From NCBI RefSeq assembly GCF_900141885.1, contig NZ_FQYY01000005.1:186001-250000 (forward strand): a stretch of DNA of 64,000 nt, in the 5' to 3' direction. The stretch is from Mesonia phycicola. GTDB taxonomy: Bacteria > Bacteroidota > Bacteroidia > Flavobacteriales > Flavobacteriaceae. Positions 62,401 to 64,000 of this stretch are shown in pieces. Both the position numbers and the translations under genes were made by a program. How positions within the stretch are numbered: position 1 is the first letter of the stretch; the number at the start of each line of letters is the position of its first letter. Under the pieces are notes generated by a model that saw only the letters and a program-made list of their open reading frames with translations, was not told the origin of the DNA and did not search any database.

Positions 62401-62658
62401 AATTTTATTGAAAATGACTTTTTATTATATCCTAACCCAAGTACTAATGGCAACTTTACAATTCGGTTGGCAAAGCTAGAGACAAATAAATTAACGGTAA
62501 ATATTTTTGATGTATTAGGCAAACAAGTTTATGCGAGTCCATTTTTAGTTACCAACAATTCTGTAGAGCTAAATAACGTAAATTTAAATAGTGGTGTTTA
62601 TTTAGTGCAATTAGAATATAATGGAAAAATAACAACTCAAAAATTAATAGTAGAGTAA
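59431..62658 (+). CDS. Large secreted lamin-tail-domain protein with T9SS sorting domain
   Basis: A 1075-residue protein with a signal peptide (hydrophobic to about residue 25, cleavage near MNSQ). A jelly-roll-like N-terminal region comes first, then a lamin tail domain at about residues 330-440 (LSLIISEVADPG, KFLEIYNNGT, LNAGDYYVIAG), then a beta-rich region. The last 75 residues are a type A T9SS sorting domain (YPNPSTNGNFTI, VNIFDVLGKQV, LNSGVYLVQL, QKLIVE). It should be exported by the type IX system and attached to the cell surface or released. Its role may be adhesion or nuclease-associated; not determined. Confidence 0.85.
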   Translation: MGTKLLEFKIQYVICYILFFLGICSKMNSQVQIYSYDFENYLVGDYTTSIPEFNANNGDYFILTDEASISGDFTNVQGSYFFAAQDIDGQGASANQTLTFNNINVAGYTSLEFRVYLAEDDNGANENWDDPDYVHFSYDVDNSGSFTDILNIEATGGTNTAPAIDTNFDGFGNGTAITDAFTQYSISIPQTGVDLDLKVTFNLNSGDEDIAIDNIEVYGTPSVSPFIYNVTQTPMVGNVTSSDVVSVSADAIDSADGIAGVILKWGLVSGALTSSINMSLSSGNTYVADTSIPAQVGGSTVYYQIQATNGNVVPSTVSSAEFSYSVTDPLSLIISEVADPGDISNAKFLEIYNNGTLPIDFSTETIYVERYANGSTSPQSLQLTGTLNAGDYYVIAGNATDFSTAYGFSADLVSGAISGNGNDVYALYMNGDENTGVLLDIYGEIGVDGTGEAWEYEDSRAVRNSLTYSPSTVWIASEWTITAANANDMTPGRGEPTIYTYNSGWLPTTPIGNALPTDYVVIENGEVSLTADLEIFNLEVESAGILNVENVLKVNGNIVNNGELIFISNASTTGQLDEFYGSISGSSDITVQRYIPGGIRAFRFLTSAVTTSTSINDNWQEGVNNVGTNFATDNLNPNPAYGIHITGSTTGANGFDATVSGNPSLFGFNNTTQTWFDVANTNVNTFVAGEPYRVLVRGDRGINVTYNSAPATVTTLRAKGDLAYGSQSTSLSTVQDYFNLIGNPYQAIVDMTLVLARSVNLNINQYYVWDANLGTRGAYATVDLSTGVPVPSGSLANQYLQPGQAVFVSTLLGVASSITFEESDKATSESLVNVFRSSNTDSSLNIELQAQSAFLNNGSVADGVRVKFVANASNSIEANDASKLGNLDETLSIVNGNNYLSIETRDLPQTGEIIPLSIFQYREDSYVFKINLDNLGNVDAYLIDAYLGTQTLLDSTQENVINFNVDETISASVDERRFSIMFVESTLADNNFIENDFLLYPNPSTNGNFTIRLAKLETNKLTVNIFDVLGKQVYASPFLVTNNSVELNNVNLNSGVYLVQLEYNGKITTQKLIVE

Positions 62659-62679
62659 GACCAAGTTTAAACTAAAACA

Positions 62680-62711
62680 AAAATTCCATTTCATAAAGAG
62701 ATGGAATTTTT
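62680..62711. terminator. Terminator after the T9SS protein gene
   Basis: The stem AAAATTCCAT and ATGGAATTTT with a loop of about 12 nt and T-run, between convergent genes. Confidence 0.85.
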
Positions 62712-62735
62712 GTTTTTCTATGCTTTAACGTGTAG

Positions 62736-63365
62736 TTATTTTAAAAAACCTTGAGTTTTTAAATCTTTATGGTATTGTTCAATATCTTCAGGGATATCAT
62801 TTTGTATGAGCCAATTAACATCTAGCCCGTTTTGCATTGCGGTACTCATTAAAATAGCATTATCACCAATTAAATTACCTAGTTCATTCAAACCTTCTTC
62901 AAACTCCATATATAAATCTTCATGCATTTTGTGAATATGTAGAAGAATTCTGTACGTTCTTGTAACTACATATAAATTGAATTTTTTAGCTTGAAGAGGT
63001 GTTGTTTTTTTAAATAAGAGTTTACTGTTTTTAAGTAAGGTATTTAACATTAATAGGTTTAAAGAAACTTCTCCAAACTTATCTTTAGTAACTCTTACGT
63101 GTTCACTAATTTCTCCACTTAAATTACGAGTAAGCATTTTTAAATGGTTGAGTGATTTAGCGTAATCTGTAATTTCTTTAGCTCTTTCTGTAACGCGTTT
63201 TTCTAGTTTTAAGCGATGATCATCTACGGTTTGGTCATCAATCAATTCAAAATAAAGTCTGTTGACTAAATTTTCATCTTTCTTTAATAACCTAATTAAC
63301 AGTTTATCTTTTTCTTTTTCAGATAAATGAAGAACTGCTTCTTTAAATTCTTGGCTAAATTTCAT
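62736..63365 (-). CDS. Conserved-looking cytoplasmic protein of unknown function
   Basis: A 209-residue protein, almost all helical, with no signal peptide or membrane helix. The first 60 residues resemble an adaptor-like helical module (LSEKEKDKLLIRLLKKD). The middle is a charged coiled-coil-like stretch with heptads around residues 55-100. I recognise no family. It lies 84 bp after polA on the same strand. Confidence 0.65.
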   Translation of the reverse strand: MKFSQEFKEAVLHLSEKEKDKLLIRLLKKDENLVNRLYFELIDDQTVDDHRLKLEKRVTERAKEITDYAKSLNHLKMLTRNLSGEISEHVRVTKDKFGEVSLNLLMLNTLLKNSKLLFKKTTPLQAKKFNLYVVTRTYRILLHIHKMHEDLYMEFEEGLNELGNLIGDNAILMSTAMQNGLDVNWLIQNDIPEDIEQYHKDLKTQGFLK

Positions 63366-63449
63366 AGTTGCTATTCAAGATGTTTATGAAAAGATTTTTT
63401 TATGAGTTTAAATATTGCTCGATAACCATATGTAAAACCTCTTCATAGA

Positions 63450-64000
63450 TTAATGCGCTTCTAACCAATTTTGCCCAATACCCAATTCAACATCTAATGG
63501 AACTTCTAGTTGAAAAGCGTTTTCCATTTCAGATTTAATCATAGGTTTTAACTCTTCTAATTCATCTTTATGTACATCAAACACCAATTCATCATGAACT
63601 TGTAATAGCATTTTAGATTTATAGTTACCACCTTTTAATTTTTTCTGAATATTGATCATAGCTACTTTAATAATATCTGCAGCACTACCTTGTATTGGTG
63701 CATTTACTGCATTACGCTCAGCGCCACTTCTAACCATTCCGTTTTTAGCATTAATATCTTTTAGGTACCTACGTCTGCCCATTACGGTAGATACATAACC
63801 GTGCTCTCTTGCAAACTCTACTTGCTCGTCTATATAATCACGAAGCCTAGGGTATGTTTTGTAATATGTTTCAATAAGTTCTTTAGATTCTGCTCGGCTC
63901 AAATCTGTCTGATTACTAAGACCAAAAGCAGAAACGCCATAAATAATACCAAAATTTACCGTTTTGGCATTACTGCGCTGCTCGCGAGTAACTTCTTCTA
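63450..64000 (-). CDS. polA: DNA polymerase I, C-terminal part (cut by the window edge)
   Basis: The frame is open from the window end at 64000 to the stop at 63450, about 183 codons of a protein of roughly 900. It contains the O-helix region (AKTVNFGIIYG, then SAFGLS), GRRRYL, the AVNAPIQGSAADIIK segment and motif C (QVHDELVFD), so this is the polymerase palm and fingers. The protein fills gaps in DNA repair and removes RNA primers. An internal ATG at 63902 is not the real start. Confidence 0.96.
   Translation of the reverse strand, partial: EEVTREQRSNAKTVNFGIIYGVSAFGLSNQTDLSRAESKELIETYYKTYPRLRDYIDEQVEFAREHGYVSTVMGRRRYLKDINAKNGMVRSGAERNAVNAPIQGSAADIIKVAMINIQKKLKGGNYKSKMLLQVHDELVFDVHKDELEELKPMIKSEMENAFQLEVPLDVELGIGQNWLEAH

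Overview
The window comes from a Flavobacteriaceae genome (phylum Bacteroidota). The evidence is strongly AT-rich DNA, Bacteroidota-type promoters (TAnnTTTG -7 boxes, several with a TTG or TTTG about 19-20 nt upstream), almost no Shine-Dalgarno sites, a type IX secretion sorting domain, an epimerase-type L-threonine dehydrogenase and families such as DUF2480, DUF3078 and DUF5686. The genus cannot be fixed from sequence alone.

Layout. 1-10.8 kb: threonine dehydrogenase; the succinate dehydrogenase operon sdhCAB on the minus strand; Xaa-Pro aminopeptidase; a beta-lactamase-fold serine hydrolase; an alpha/beta hydrolase with a lipoprotein; aspartate kinase. 10.9-16.3 kb: an ACT-like protein, then an accessory island. 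16.3-26.1 kb: thiL, then the SUF Fe-S assembly operon (sufA-sufB-lipoprotein-sufC-sufD-sufS-META lipoprotein-sufE-sufT-like), DUF2480 and DUF3078 genes. 26.1-32.8 kb: an RND efflux operon with its TetR regulator and a candidate operator. 32.9-38.1 kb: polyprenyl diphosphate synthase and the 2-oxoglutarate dehydrogenase genes sucA-sucB. 38.2-44.0 kb: retropepsin-like protein, TatD nuclease, asparaginase, tRNA-Ser(GGA) and an ExbB-membrane protein-ExbD-ExbD cluster with an outer-membrane barrel. 44.0-54.7 kb: PAP2-like protein, rpoN, RluA-type pseudouridine synthase, asnS, two related exported proteins, an MMPL exporter and a DUF5686 protein. 54.8-59.2 kb: frr, pyrH, tsf, rpsB, rpsI, rplM. 59.4-64 kb: a large T9SS-sorted lamin-tail protein, an unknown protein and the 3' end of polA.

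Most of the window is housekeeping. The unusual part is the island at about 11.58-16.33 kb. It holds exported proteins and lipoproteins of unknown function, three disrupted reading frames (a TAA in codon 5 of a small membrane protein, a TAA followed by 61 open codons in a lipoprotein, and a probable one-base loss in a lipoprotein signal peptide) and three sets of duplicated gene 3' ends. One is the tail of the small membrane protein plus its palindromic downstream DNA (about 11733-11914 and 13568-13729). One is the last 137 bp of thiL (13768-13904, 134 of 137 identical to 16334-16470). One is the tail of the MMPL exporter gene found 35 kb away (14853-14969, homologous to 49823 onward).

Each duplicated tail borders a small-exported-protein cassette. 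The normal MMPL 3' end likewise faces two exported-protein paralogues. The simplest reading is that variable exported-protein cassettes enter and move at convergent gene 3' ends, carrying copies of the flanking tails. This is an inference from the repeats; no recombinase or insertion sequence is visible.
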